Counted from the first letter of the stretch, positions 36,015-51,882 are shown. The stretch: 64,000 bases of DNA from Asticcacaulis machinosus (GCF_028550435.1 NZ_JAQQKV010000003.1:326037-390036); one strand, 5' to 3'. Numbers and translations: made by a program. The notes: generated by a model from the letters alone, not told the origin.

Positions 36015-37589
36015 ATGACTTTCAAAACCTTCGCCGCCTGTATCGGCGCGCTGTGCCTGTCTGCGGCTGTAAGCGCCGAAGCTGCGCTCGCCCCCGTGAC
36101 CACCATCGATGTCTCAACGGTTGCGGCCCAGCCCAAAGACACCGGCTTAGATGCGGGCTGGAACACGCGCGCGACCTTTATGGAAATCTTTGTGCGTTCC
36201 TATCAGGACAGCAACGGCGACGGTATCGGTGATTTCAATGGCCTGACGGCGCGGCTGGATTATCTGAAAGATATGGGCGTTACCGGTATCTGGCTGATGC
36301 CGATCCATCCCTCGGCTGATAAGGACCACAACTATGCGGTTTCAGATTATCGGGCTATCAATCCCGATTTTGGCACTATGGCCGATTTCGAGCGCTTTGT
36401 AGGCGAGGCCCATAAGCGCGGCATTGGTGTCATCATCGATTATGTGGTCAATCATTCAGCCAGTGATAACCCGATCTTTCTGGATGCGGCGCGCTCAAAA
36501 TCGAGCCCCTATCGCGACTGGTATATCTTTGCCGATACCGATCCGAAGTGGCAGGGCTTTTCCTGGGGGCCGTGGCGTCAGAACAAGGTCGGCGGCGGCT
36601 ATGTCTACGGCCTGTTCGATGACCAGATGCCGGATTTCAACCTCAAAAATCCCAAGGCTTTGGCCTATCATGCCGACAATTTCCGGTTTTGGCTCAATAA
36701 GGGCGTCGATGGTTTTCGTATCGATGCGGTGACCATGCTGGTGGAAAACGGCCCTACCGCCTATATGGATCAGCCCGAAAACCTTGAGATTTTGAAACAG
36801 CTAAACGCGGTGGTGAAGTCCTATGGCAACCGTTATCTGATCTGTGAGGCGTCGGAACAGCCCGCCCTTTATGCCGGTGACGCCTGCACCAATTCGTTTG
36901 CGTTCGGCACTCAAAAAGAGATCAAGGACAGCGCCAAAACCGGCCACCTGTCAGAAAAACTGGTTGCGGTGCTCTCAAGCGAAAAGCGCCCGCTGATGCC
37001 GCTGGTGCTGCAAAGCCATGACGCCTATGTCGGCGACCGTTTGATCCATGAATTTGCCGGTAATGACGGCGCTTACCGAGTGGCGGCGGCGATTTCCATT
37101 CTGGCGTCCGATACGCCGTTTTCTTACTATGGCGAAGAAATCGGCATGGGTAATAACGGCAAATATAACGATCCGGGCCTGCGGGCGCCGATGTCATGGG
37201 ATGGCTCTGCCGGACATGGCTTTACCACCGCGGCCAAACCCTATCGCCCTTATGCCGTCAATGCGCAAACCCATACGGTCGCGGCGCAAACCGGCGCCAA
37301 AGGCAGCCTTCTGGAATATTACCGCGCGCTCTATAAAGCCCGGCAAAACCATCCGGTTCTGGCCGACGGGCAGTTTACCCTGATCTCAAAAGCCGGTGAC
37401 GACCACCTGATCTTTAGCCGTGAAAAGGATGGCACACAGGCGCGGGTGCTGATTAACCTGACCGGCGCCCCCAAATCATTGCCTCTGGGCGATAAGGAGC
37501 GTTGGAAATCGGTGTTCGATAACACGCCAGCGCAAGATGCGGTGACTTTACCGCCCCACGGCGTCGCCGCCTATGTTCAGGCGAGGTAA
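36015..37589 (+). CDS. GH13 alpha-amylase family enzyme, exported
   Basis: A 524-residue GH13 enzyme with a signal peptide (CLSAAVSAEAAL). Conserved regions are DYVVNH (I), GFRIDAVT with the nucleophile Asp (II, about residue 240), LICEASE with the acid Glu (III), and LQSHD (IV). The QDSNGDGIGDFNGLTARLDYL segment matches alpha-amylase / oligo-1,6-glucosidase-type members that carry a calcium site. It should cut maltodextrins inside the chain or at alpha-1,6 links. GGGAG precedes the ATG at 36015. The operator at 35935 lies 67 bases upstream. It converges on the ROK gene with an 8-base gap. Confidence 0.93.
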   Translation: MTFKTFAACIGALCLSAAVSAEAALAPVTTIDVSTVAAQPKDTGLDAGWNTRATFMEIFVRSYQDSNGDGIGDFNGLTARLDYLKDMGVTGIWLMPIHPSADKDHNYAVSDYRAINPDFGTMADFERFVGEAHKRGIGVIIDYVVNHSASDNPIFLDAARSKSSPYRDWYIFADTDPKWQGFSWGPWRQNKVGGGYVYGLFDDQMPDFNLKNPKALAYHADNFRFWLNKGVDGFRIDAVTMLVENGPTAYMDQPENLEILKQLNAVVKSYGNRYLICEASEQPALYAGDACTNSFAFGTQKEIKDSAKTGHLSEKLVAVLSSEKRPLMPLVLQSHDAYVGDRLIHEFAGNDGAYRVAAAISILASDTPFSYYGEEIGMGNNGKYNDPGLRAPMSWDGSAGHGFTTAAKPYRPYAVNAQTHTVAAQTGAKGSLLEYYRALYKARQNHPVLADGQFTLISKAGDDHLIFSREKDGTQARVLINLTGAPKSLPLGDKERWKSVFDNTPAQDAVTLPPHGVAAYVQAR

Positions 37590-37597
37590 AATATTAC

Positions 37598-38845
37598 TCA
37601 GGCGTATTCCGTCTTCATCAGCACTTCCGGGGTCGGCAGGTAACGGTTCTGAAACACCAGCATGGCAGCCCCCATAGGCGCGGCGTCCTCTACGGCTTTG
37701 GCCGGTCGAACCTGAGCGACAGAGGGGGCTTGCGGAAGCCGCAAGGCCAACTGCTCATTCAGGCGGTTGCAGATACGCTCAATAACGGCGGCAGGCAGGC
37801 GGCCGCCAATAATGTGGGAGTCAGGATTCAGGGCGCAGTTCAAAACGGCGACGGTCCCCAGGAGTTCATCTGCCGCCAGCTTCGACCATATTTCAATGGC
37901 GTCAGCATGTTCGGGATGGTCCGGCTTTATATCTGATGGGGTCGAGGCGCTGATGCCGCGCTCAGCCAGAAACGCATACAAGGAATAGAGAGACAGATTA
38001 TCCTGCACAATGCCGGGGTGGGAGGATTGGAAAAGGTCGCGGGCAATAAAGGCAATTTCACCGCTGCGCCCGTCGGCCCCCCTGTAGGGCTGGCCACCGA
38101 TGATGATGCCGCACCCAAGTCCGGCGCTTATCAGGGTGAACATAAAATTCTGGTGAGAGCCGCCCCCACCAAAATGAAGTTCGCCAATGGCGGCCGCCGT
38201 CGCGTCGTTTTCGATATAGGCGGGCAGGGCGAGGGCTTCGGAAAAGAACTCGCACACATCGATCTGAGACCATATTTCATAGCCCGCGGGCTTATTTGGC
38301 AGGGGGATGTCGCCCAGCTTATCGGGGATGCCAATCCCAATGCCTGCCAGCCGGTTCATATTGAAGCGCTTTTCACGTTTCAGCCGGTCGATTTGTGCCT
38401 GTACGAAGCTCAGAACGTCATGCGGTAAGGCAAAGTGGCCTTCCATGCAGCAACTATCGACCACCTGCCCCCCGAAGTCCATCGCCACCAGAGTGGTATG
38501 ATCTCTGTCAATATTCAGCCCCAGGGCGTAAGCCCCTTGCGGGCTTATGACAAACTTGCTGGCGGGCTGGCCCCGGCTGCCCAGCACCTTTCCGCTGGTT
38601 TGGATAAGCCGCTCCTCCAGCAATCGATTCGTGATCTTGGCCACGGCGGGCGGTGTCAGGCCGGTGATGGCGGTCAGTTCGGTGCGGGTTATAGAGGCGT
38701 TTGACCGGATGGCCTGAAGGATGACGCGCTGATTGTGTTCGCCGGCGCGCACAAGATTTGTGCCGGACAGGCCTTCTGACGCTATCGGGGGCTTGCGCAG
38801 GGTGGTTTGCGTCATCTCTTCAAAATCGATTCCCGTATAGGTCAT
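37598..38845 (-). CDS. ROK family transcriptional regulator (NagC/XylR type)
   Basis: A 415-residue ROK repressor. An N-terminal winged helix (ASITRTELTAITGLTPPAVAKITNRLLEE region, about residues 40-75) is followed by a sugar-kinase-fold sensor: LGLNIDRDHTTLVAMDFGG, the IGIGIPDKLG segment, YIENDATAAAIGE and AGLGCGIIIGG. The usual ROK zinc cysteine motif is not evident, which fits a regulator rather than a kinase. GAAGGAG precedes the ATG at 38845; a TTG six codons upstream is less likely. It is divergent from the TBDR at 39254. The palindrome at 38902 lies 57 bases before its start, so autoregulation is likely. Confidence 0.9.
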   Translation of the reverse strand: MTYTGIDFEEMTQTTLRKPPIASEGLSGTNLVRAGEHNQRVILQAIRSNASITRTELTAITGLTPPAVAKITNRLLEERLIQTSGKVLGSRGQPASKFVISPQGAYALGLNIDRDHTTLVAMDFGGQVVDSCCMEGHFALPHDVLSFVQAQIDRLKREKRFNMNRLAGIGIGIPDKLGDIPLPNKPAGYEIWSQIDVCEFFSEALALPAYIENDATAAAIGELHFGGGGSHQNFMFTLISAGLGCGIIIGGQPYRGADGRSGEIAFIARDLFQSSHPGIVQDNLSLYSLYAFLAERGISASTPSDIKPDHPEHADAIEIWSKLAADELLGTVAVLNCALNPDSHIIGGRLPAAVIERICNRLNEQLALRLPQAPSVAQVRPAKAVEDAAPMGAAMLVFQNRYLPTPEVLMKTEYA

Positions 38846-38901
38846 TTTACGCGACTCCTTCAAAGCATAGCCCGTTGTCTGCGGAAGTCAGGCCATTTTC
38901 C

Positions 38902-38918
38902 AATTGGCATTACCAATT
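38902..38918. promoter_or_regulatory. ATTGG-N5-CCAAT operator, copy 1
   Basis: AATTGGCATTACCAATT, arms AATTGG/CCAATT around five bases, 57 bases before the ROK start. Same arm spacing as the sites at 39164 and 59850. Confidence 0.65.
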
Positions 38919-38996
38919 AAACACTGTGTGTATTGAGGCTTACATTAAGTCAAGCGGTATTGGCCTTACCATCCGCCGTGATCACAAGGTGTGAAA

Positions 38997-39010
38997 TGTT
39001 AGCGCTAAAA
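38997..39010. promoter_or_regulatory. LacI-family operator candidate (TGTTAGCGCTAAAA)
   Basis: Palindromic core TTAGCGCTAA in the ROK/TBDR divergent region. It matches 9 of 9 leading bases of the site at 31016. Suggests a second, LacI-type input on this promoter. Confidence 0.5.
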
Positions 39011-39163
39011 TATGTTTTAAAGATAAGTATTTTAAAATTCATATTTAAAAGCAAGCAAAAACAATCAATTGTGATTGGTCTGTGACTTTTTTGTATCATT
39101 GTCAAAATTAGACATGAGTATATGGTCGTACAAATTGACTAATCGATTTTCCATTGATAACTG

Positions 39164-39178
39164 ATTGGTCAGACCTAT
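39164..39178. promoter_or_regulatory. ATTGG-N5-CCAAT operator, copy 2
   Basis: ATTGGTCAGACCTAT, one arm base off the palindrome, 76 bases before the TBDR GTG start. Confidence 0.6.
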
Positions 39179-39253
39179 TGTGCCAATTTTGGTATGACGG
39201 CTAATAAAGAAAAAACCGGCCTGAGACCGGTGCAATCAGGAAAGGAAATTGCG

Positions 39254-42200
39254 GTGTATCCAGTGAACTCTCATGCCAGCCTTGCTTGGAGAGCGGCGCT
39301 TTTAAGTGCTACGATTATGGGCGGATTGCCTGTGATGGCCAGTGCGCAGGAAGCTGCGCCGGCGGACGAAGACATTAATACGGTCGTCGTCACCGGCATC
39401 AAGAAAAGCTATATCGACGCTGTGCGCGCCAAGCGCGCTAATATCGAAGTTACCGACGGGATTTCGTCGGATGGTCTGGGCCGTTTCCCAGACCTTAACG
39501 TCGGTGAGGCCTTGCAGCGTGTGCCAGGCGTCCAGATCAACCGTGAAGCCGAAGGCCGTAACGCCACGATCAACGTCCGCGGTATGCCTGGCTCCTATGC
39601 CCAGACGACCATTAATGGTGTGGCGTTCGCCGCACCGCCGTCTCTGGCGAATGATCAGGGCTCGCCCTTGGGTGCCTTCAACTCCGACATCTTTTCGGCG
39701 TTTGTCATCCAGAAGTCTCCGATGGCCAATGCGCCGTCCGGCGGCCTGAGTGGTAACGTTGACATGCAGATTGCGCCGGCTCTGTCCCGTAAGGACGGTG
39801 GCATGATCAAGGGAGCTTATGAATATAATGAGCTGGGTGGCACTGTGGCGCCTGCGTTCACCTTGGGTTACAATAAGCATCTGAGTGAAAATCTGGCCGT
39901 GTTTGGTACGGTGGCCTACCGGAAAGAAAATTTCCGCCGCGATACCCTGCGCTTTAACGGTTACAGCCGTCTGACCCCGGCCTTGACGGGCCTGACCAAT
40001 GCCCAGTTTGCGGCGACCTATGGGGACTACTATTCGGCCTCGGCCTGCCCGACGTCTGGTTCCTTCTGTCAGCCTCTGGCGACGGTTCTGGGGACTTCGG
40101 CTTTTAACACCAGCACGACCGGTTCAAAAGGCAATACCGGCGTTTATGCGCTGGATGCCATTCGTCAGTATACCCGTACCAACGAAGGCGACCTGTGGAC
40201 GGCCTCGGGCGGCATGGAGTGGAAGCCAAACACCAGCACCAAGGTCGGTATTGTCGGGTACTACACCGATCGTGACCTGCCAAAGACGACCCAGCACTTC
40301 CTGATCAACGCGGTCTGGGCGGGGGCGGGCACCATGACGCCGTCAGGCACGCCGGTGCAGACTTCGGATGGCCGCTGGCTTTACGAGACGGTCACCCATA
40401 ACAACTTCCCGGCCAAGATCTCGACGCGTCAGTATGGTCAGCATCAGAAAGCCGGCGGTATCGTCGCTAATGCCGAGTGGTCGAGCGAAGAATGGAAAAT
40501 TGACGGGGTGCTTGCCCTGTCTAAAGGTGAAAACTCATCGATTGAAACTGAGCTGAATCTTCAGACCAACTCGGTCAGTGGTGGCGGAAGCAATGGCATC
40601 AGCGGGACAATCACGACTGGCTTTGGCGATCTGGATGACTTCAGCTATTCGGTCACGCCGTCGCCACAGAACAGACTGTTTACGTCTGGCTGGGTCTGGC
40701 AGGGTGCGCCCAACAGCATTAATGCCAATGCCTCTGATCCTGCCGGATATCTGCAACCGGGTGGTGTCTACTACTTCAGCCTGAGTGGTTCAGAATCCCT
40801 TGCGGAAGAAACGGTCAATTCGGCGCAGGTCAATGTCGAGCGTTTCGTGGACTTCGGCCCGATCAAGAGCATCAAGGGCGGCGTTCAACTGCTGCAGAAC
40901 AAGTTCCAATCCCGCGGCTTCCGCAATATGGGTTACGGTCTTCAGATGCAGAACATCACCGCGGACATGGTCTATACCCCGTCCTTCGTCGGTGATTTCA
41001 TGAATGGCAATGCCGATATCACTACCAACTGGATCACGTTTGATGCGGAGCGCTTCATTAAGGCGGTCACACCGGTAACGCCTTACACCCCGTCCGGTGG
41101 TGGGCTGACGACGGCGGGCTTTAATATCCAGTATGCCGACGGTGCCTTTGCCGACTATAACTATAATACCCAGAACGATGTATCTCAGGCCTATATCCAG
41201 TTCAAATTCGATACGGATGTTCTGGGCCATCGTGTCCGCGGTAATTTTGGTACACGTTATGAATCGACCGACAACACAATCGATTCCTACGATGTCATCA
41301 CGCCGTTCACCAACTCGGTCGGTTCGCTGTCAAACTTTGAATGGCAGAGCATTGAGAACAGCTATGACTACTGGCTGCCGTCCGCCATCTTTGCGGCGGA
41401 TATTACCGATGACCTGCTGTTACGCGGCGCCTACTATAAGACCTATGTGCGTCCGCAGGCGCGTCAGTTCTCGCCGGTCACCCGTATAACGCCGTCGCAG
41501 ACCCTGAATGCCGGCCTGTCGACCCCCTCGATCAGCGTCTATGACACCAGTGTGCGGATCGGTAATAACAAGCTCCAGCCGTATCTGGCCGACTCTTACG
41601 ATCTGTCGCTGGAGTGGTATAATCGCCCGGGTGGTATGGTCTCTCTGGCCTATTTCAAGAAGATCATCACCGGCCGTGTCGTGGCGACGTCTGATCCGGC
41701 CATTCTGTGTCCGTCGGATGGTTCGACCTGGGGCTTTGGCGCATTGTCATGGGACGGTCAGTACTGCACCGCCACAGCTCTGAGCACACCGACACGTATC
41801 GTTCACGTCAATGCGTCGGGGGCCTATAACCTTGACAAGGACACGACTGTGGAAGGTGTCGAGTTCGCTATTCAGCAGAACTTTGACTTCCTGCCGGGCT
41901 TCTGGCGTAACTTCGGCGGTAACTTCAACTATGCCTATACGGAATCCAAGAGCCCGGCCATCGCTCCGTTCCCAGGGATTTCAAAACACGCCGCCAATGC
42001 GATCCTGTTCTATGAAACCTCCAAGTACGGTATCCGGGCGGTTTACAACTACCGCACCGATTACCCGCTCAATGCCAACGGCACCTACACCGGCGGTGCT
42101 CGTTCGGTAAAGGAACGCGGTCAGCTTGATCTGTCGGCGTCTTATAACCTGACCGATGCGGTGACCATCTCTCTGGATGCTTACAACATCACCGACGAGA

Positions 42201-42292
42201 AGCGTTACGAGTATGAGAACGATGAGCGTTTCGTGCGCTGGATCGATTATGACGGCCGTACAGTCACCCTGACCGCGCGCGCTGTTTTCTAA
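39254..42292 (+). CDS. TonB-dependent receptor of the complex-glycan locus
   Basis: About 1012 residues. Signal peptide (LSATIMGGLPVMASAQE), TonB box/plug (INTVVVTGIKKS, DGLGRFPDLNVGEALQRVPG, ATINVRGMPG, PSGGLSGNVDMQI) and a barrel ending VTLTARAVF. It has no STN domain, so control is by repressors rather than surface signalling. The GTG at 39254 follows AGGAAAGGA and gives a standard signal peptide; an ATG at 39194 lacks a ribosome site. It heads a run of GH92, GH2, GH115, GH43, GH29 genes and should import the oligosaccharides they act on. A strong terminator follows. Confidence 0.93.
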   Translation: MYPVNSHASLAWRAALLSATIMGGLPVMASAQEAAPADEDINTVVVTGIKKSYIDAVRAKRANIEVTDGISSDGLGRFPDLNVGEALQRVPGVQINREAEGRNATINVRGMPGSYAQTTINGVAFAAPPSLANDQGSPLGAFNSDIFSAFVIQKSPMANAPSGGLSGNVDMQIAPALSRKDGGMIKGAYEYNELGGTVAPAFTLGYNKHLSENLAVFGTVAYRKENFRRDTLRFNGYSRLTPALTGLTNAQFAATYGDYYSASACPTSGSFCQPLATVLGTSAFNTSTTGSKGNTGVYALDAIRQYTRTNEGDLWTASGGMEWKPNTSTKVGIVGYYTDRDLPKTTQHFLINAVWAGAGTMTPSGTPVQTSDGRWLYETVTHNNFPAKISTRQYGQHQKAGGIVANAEWSSEEWKIDGVLALSKGENSSIETELNLQTNSVSGGGSNGISGTITTGFGDLDDFSYSVTPSPQNRLFTSGWVWQGAPNSINANASDPAGYLQPGGVYYFSLSGSESLAEETVNSAQVNVERFVDFGPIKSIKGGVQLLQNKFQSRGFRNMGYGLQMQNITADMVYTPSFVGDFMNGNADITTNWITFDAERFIKAVTPVTPYTPSGGGLTTAGFNIQYADGAFADYNYNTQNDVSQAYIQFKFDTDVLGHRVRGNFGTRYESTDNTIDSYDVITPFTNSVGSLSNFEWQSIENSYDYWLPSAIFAADITDDLLLRGAYYKTYVRPQARQFSPVTRITPSQTLNAGLSTPSISVYDTSVRIGNNKLQPYLADSYDLSLEWYNRPGGMVSLAYFKKIITGRVVATSDPAILCPSDGSTWGFGALSWDGQYCTATALSTPTRIVHVNASGAYNLDKDTTVEGVEFAIQQNFDFLPGFWRNFGGNFNYAYTESKSPAIAPFPGISKHAANAILFYETSKYGIRAVYNYRTDYPLNANGTYTGGARSVKERGQLDLSASYNLTDAVTISLDAYNITDEKRYEYENDERFVRWIDYDGRTVTLTARAVF

Positions 42293-42308
42293 AAGCTTCC
42301 TCCCCCTG

Positions 42309-42350
42309 GGCGGGCCAGTTTCTCCTTTCTGGCCCGCCATTTTTCTTTTT
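42309..42350 (+). terminator. Strong intrinsic terminator after the TBDR
   Basis: Perfect GGCGGGCCAG / CTGGCCCGCC stem with a 10-base loop, followed by ATTTTTCTTTTT. It partly uncouples the receptor from the hydrolase genes downstream, as in other TBDR loci where the receptor is made in excess. Confidence 0.9.
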
Positions 42351-42444
42351 GGAAGTAGGGGGGGACGATGTAAATTTTAATGGCGGGCGCTCATGCGTTG
42401 CCATATTTTATTTTGCCAAAAAACATAAGCAGGAAGGGACATTC

Positions 42445-48163
<5,719 letters not shown>

Positions 48164-48173
48164 GAGGTTGCCG

Positions 48174-50948
48174 ATGGTTCGCTCATGGCTGTTATCGGGA
48201 CTATTATCCGGGGCCGTGCTTATGTCCGCATCGTCGGCGCTCAGTGCCGAGGTCACCCTGTTTGACGGCACAAACAAGATCGGCGTCGTCCACGATAAGG
48301 GCCGCACGCTGGAGTTGGCCGCGCAGATGCTATCGCGCGATGTTGAGGCCCTGACCGGACACACCGCAAAGGTCTCAACCCGTCTGCGCGACTGCCCGCA
48401 AGTGTGCGTGGTCATCGGCACCTATGATTCGGCGCTGATGGCCAATCTGGCCAAATCCACAGGCGTTGATCCGTTGGCCCTCAAAGGTCAGTGGGAGCGC
48501 TATGGCCGCGCCGTGCTGCAAAAGGACGGTAAAACCTATGTGCTGATCTATGGCTCAGACCGCCGGGGTGCGGTGTACGGCGTAACCGACCTGTCGCGCG
48601 AACTGGGGGTGTCGCCGTGGGAGTGGTGGGCCGATGTCAAGCCGCGCCGGACTGAGCGGCTGGTGATTGATGACGCCGCACGCCTGTCCCAGACTCCTTC
48701 GGTGCAGTATCGCGGTATATTCCTCAACGACGAAGATTGGGGCCTTGAGCCGTGGGCGGGCAAGACCTTTGAGCCCGATGTCGGCAATATCGGGCCAAAG
48801 ACCTATGCGCGGGTCTATGAACTGATGTGGCGGCTGAAGGCCAATACTCTGTGGCCGGCCATGCACATCAATACGGTGCAGTTTTACGGCCTAAAGGGCA
48901 ATCCAAAGGTGGCCGATGACTATGCCATCATTATCGGCACCTCCCATGCCGAGCCGATGATGCGCAACAATCTGCGCGAATGGGATGAGGCCCGCAACGG
49001 GCCGTTCAATTTTACCGTCAATCGCGACAAAATCCTCAACTACTGGCGCACCCGCCTTAAGGAAAGTGCGCCTTACGAGAACATCTATACCGTAGGCCTG
49101 CGCGGGATTCACGATGGGCCGATGCAGGGCGCCGATACGCTTGAGGCGCGCAAGGACGTGTTGCAGTCGGTGATCGGCCTTCAACGCAACCTGTTCAAGT
49201 CCGCTCTGGGGCGCGCACCGGAAACCGTGCCGCAGACCTATGTGCTCTATCACGAGCTTCAGGAAGCCTATGACGCCGGGCTGAAATTGCCGGATGATGT
49301 CACCCTGATGTGGGCCGACGATAATTACGGTTATATCCGCCGCCTGAGTAACGCTGAGGAGCGTAAGCGTAAGGGCGGATCAGGGGTATATTACCATGTC
49401 TCCTATTGGGGGCGGCCTCATGATTATCAGTGGCTGGGCACTAACCATCCTGAGTTGCTGCGCTCTGAAATGCAGAAAGCTTACGCGCTTGAAGCGCGTC
49501 GTATCTGGATACTCAATGTCGGTGATGTTAAACCGCTGGAATATCTGACGCAGTATTTCCTTGATCTGGCGTTTGATGCGGACCTTCTGAAATCAGGCCC
49601 AAGGGCGCATCTGACGTGGTGGGGTGATGAAACCTTCGGGGCCGGAAACGGGGCTGAAGTTGCCGATATCATGATGGGCTTTTATGATCTGGCGTTTGAG
49701 CGAAAGCCTGAATATATGGGCTTTTCCGAAACCGAGCCGGTCACGCCGGTCACCCAGAGCGATTTCGTCAAACCCGATGGGGAAAAGGCGCAAGGCCGTC
49801 TGGCCGCCTATGCTGATCTGGTGGCGCGCGCTGAGGCGTTGGGGGCGCGGTTGCCGGTGGATCGTCAGTCGGCCTATTTTGAACTGGTGCTCTATCCGGT
49901 CAGAGGGGCGGCCAATCTGAACGCACGGGTGCTCAATATCGATCTGGCCGGTCTCTATGCCCGTCAGGGGCGCGCCAGTGCCAATGTATACTCTGACCGT
50001 GCCCGCGCCGCCCATCAGGCCATCGTGGCCGATACCGCCACCTATAATGGTCTGGAAAACGGCAAGTGGAACCGCATGATGGATATGGTGCCGCGGCGAT
50101 TGCCAGTGTTTATGGAGCCGGTCTATCCGCAGTGGTCACCGTCATCGCAACCGGACTGCGCGACGGCCGTTGCGGGCGGCTGGTGGAATGATGAAAACGC
50201 CCTGACCTTTGTGACGGGCCAGCCGCGCAGCCGGGTGATCGAGCTTTTTTCGCGCCAGACAACCGATCAGAACTGGTCGTTGAAAGCCCCCAAAGGCGCG
50301 CTTAAGCTTTCATCCGAAAGGGGCACTCTCAACGCAGCCAATGGCTGGGAGCAGCGCCTGACCGTCACCTATGACGGCACAACCGAACTGGGACCGATCG
50401 ATATTCAGTGCGGCGGCAAAACGATCCGCATCCACACAAAATTGCTGCCTGCACCGGCACCGGCTGATTTTGTTGAAAATGATCGCCGCGTGGTCATACC
50501 GCTGGCCAGCCAAAGCGATGCGCGCTGGGAGCGGCTGGAGGATCTGGGGCATACAGGTGCTGCGTTGCGTTCTCGTCTTGATCTGCCAACCTTGCAGGCC
50601 CCGGACGGCGAGCCCCTGCGTTACCGGTTTTCGACCTATAGTTCTGTGGGCGGCAGCCTTAATCTGGTCGCCTTGCCGGTTCACGCGCTCAATCCGGGCA
50701 CGGGCGTGAAGGTCGCGGTGCAACTGGATAGCGGCCCCATAGAAGTGTTTGATTTCTCAACGGTGGGCCGCAGCGATCAGTGGCGAGCCAATGTGCTGAC
50801 AAATAAGGCCGTGCAAACCCAGCCTCTGCGGATGCTTAACGCCGGAGCCCATGAGCTTAAGATCTGGCCCCTCGACCCCGGTGTGGTTTTGGACCATGCT
50901 GAAATCCGGCTCGATGGGGCGGACAAATATTATGGCATCGTCGAATAA
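48174..50948 (+). CDS. GH115 alpha-glucuronidase family protein
   Basis: A 924-residue exported protein (signal GLLSGAVLMSASSALSAE). GH115 landmarks are YRGIFLNDEDWGLEPW (about 180), LWPAMHI, GTSHAEPMM, GLRGIHDGPM, ADDNYGYIRR, LTWWGDETFGAGNG and, near 750, the C-terminal domain. These align along the visible length of the partial gene at the left edge, so the two are paralogues. The expected reaction is removal of terminal (4-O-methyl-)glucuronic acid from a plant polysaccharide. TAGGAGG precedes the ATG at 48174. It lies in an operon between GH2 and GH43. Confidence 0.92.
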   Translation: MVRSWLLSGLLSGAVLMSASSALSAEVTLFDGTNKIGVVHDKGRTLELAAQMLSRDVEALTGHTAKVSTRLRDCPQVCVVIGTYDSALMANLAKSTGVDPLALKGQWERYGRAVLQKDGKTYVLIYGSDRRGAVYGVTDLSRELGVSPWEWWADVKPRRTERLVIDDAARLSQTPSVQYRGIFLNDEDWGLEPWAGKTFEPDVGNIGPKTYARVYELMWRLKANTLWPAMHINTVQFYGLKGNPKVADDYAIIIGTSHAEPMMRNNLREWDEARNGPFNFTVNRDKILNYWRTRLKESAPYENIYTVGLRGIHDGPMQGADTLEARKDVLQSVIGLQRNLFKSALGRAPETVPQTYVLYHELQEAYDAGLKLPDDVTLMWADDNYGYIRRLSNAEERKRKGGSGVYYHVSYWGRPHDYQWLGTNHPELLRSEMQKAYALEARRIWILNVGDVKPLEYLTQYFLDLAFDADLLKSGPRAHLTWWGDETFGAGNGAEVADIMMGFYDLAFERKPEYMGFSETEPVTPVTQSDFVKPDGEKAQGRLAAYADLVARAEALGARLPVDRQSAYFELVLYPVRGAANLNARVLNIDLAGLYARQGRASANVYSDRARAAHQAIVADTATYNGLENGKWNRMMDMVPRRLPVFMEPVYPQWSPSSQPDCATAVAGGWWNDENALTFVTGQPRSRVIELFSRQTTDQNWSLKAPKGALKLSSERGTLNAANGWEQRLTVTYDGTTELGPIDIQCGGKTIRIHTKLLPAPAPADFVENDRRVVIPLASQSDARWERLEDLGHTGAALRSRLDLPTLQAPDGEPLRYRFSTYSSVGGSLNLVALPVHALNPGTGVKVAVQLDSGPIEVFDFSTVGRSDQWRANVLTNKAVQTQPLRMLNAGAHELKIWPLDPGVVLDHAEIRLDGADKYYGIVE

Positions 50949-50961
50949 TAAGGAGCAGGAC

Positions 50962-51882
50962 ATGAAACGGAAATGGGCAGGATTTATCACGGCAACTTTG
51001 ATGATCGCAGCCAGTGCGGCGGTGGCGCAAACCCCAATCTCGCCGCGCTTTAATGCCGACCCGTCGCCCCATGATTTTAAGGGCAAGGTCTATGTCTATG
51101 CGACCGATGATGCGTCCAATTCGGGTAAATATTGGGATTCGACCACATGGCGGCTCTATTCGTCTAAGGACATGAAAACCTGGTCGGACGACGGCGCTTT
51201 CCTTGGCGTCAGTGTCTTTAAATGGGCCAAGCCTGACGCCAAGGCCTGGGCACCGGAAGCCGCTTACCGCAACGGCAAATATTACTTTTACGCCCCGGTC
51301 GGCGGTGACAAGATCGGCGTGGCGGTGGCCAGCAAACCGCAGGGGCCGTTTAAGGATGCCCGCACCGATGCCCTGATCGATAAGGCGCGTGACGCCAATG
51401 CCGGTGATGAACCGATCGATCCGGCGGTAATGATTGATGATGACGGTCAGGCCTATTTGTTTTTTGGGACGCGCGTGCCCAAGGTCATTAAGCTCAATAA
51501 GGATATGGTCACGACCTCCGGGCCGATCATGAACGTCGAAATCACCGGTTTCCCAGCCAGTGACCCTAAGAAAAAATACGGCGAAGCGCCGTTTTTACAT
51601 AAGCATAACGGGCTATATTATTTCAGCTTTTCGACCGGATGGCCGGGGCAGATTGTCTATGGCACCTCCAAATCACCCACAGGGCCCTTTGAATATCGCG
51701 GTGTGATCTTCGATTATCTGTCTATCAGCACCAACCATCAGGCGATCATCAAGCGGGCCGGTAAATGGTGGTTCTTCTATCATGATAACCTGTTGCCGGG
51801 CGGGGGCAGCCACCGCCGCTCGATCAGCTTTGCCCCTCTGATCCATCGCCCTGACGGCACCATCGAAGAGATCAAGCGCTAA
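50962..51882 (+). CDS. GH43 family glycosidase (arabinofuranosidase/xylosidase-like)
   Basis: A 306-residue exported five-bladed propeller enzyme (signal ends AAVAQ). The three GH43 acidic residues are visible: base Asp in RFNADPSPHDF (about residue 32), pKa-modulating Asp in EPIDPAVMIDDDG (about 155) and acid Glu in YGEAPFLHKHNGLYY (about 212). AAGGAG precedes the ATG. It lies 13 bases after GH115 and 18 bases before GH29. Specificity could be arabinosidase, xylosidase or beta-galactosidase; sequence alone does not decide. Confidence 0.9.
   Translation: MKRKWAGFITATLMIAASAAVAQTPISPRFNADPSPHDFKGKVYVYATDDASNSGKYWDSTTWRLYSSKDMKTWSDDGAFLGVSVFKWAKPDAKAWAPEAAYRNGKYYFYAPVGGDKIGVAVASKPQGPFKDARTDALIDKARDANAGDEPIDPAVMIDDDGQAYLFFGTRVPKVIKLNKDMVTTSGPIMNVEITGFPASDPKKKYGEAPFLHKHNGLYYFSFSTGWPGQIVYGTSKSPTGPFEYRGVIFDYLSISTNHQAIIKRAGKWWFFYHDNLLPGGGSHRRSISFAPLIHRPDGTIEEIKR

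Larger units (their letters stand above)
38846..39253. other. Divergent regulatory region of ROK and TBDR genes
   Basis: AT-rich, about 400 bases. It holds two ATTGG-N5-CC(A/T)AT sites (38902, 39164), a partial copy (ATTGGTCTGTGAC at 39074) and a TGTTAGCGCTAAAA site (38997). An in-frame ATG at 39194 could extend the TBDR. Confidence 0.6.
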
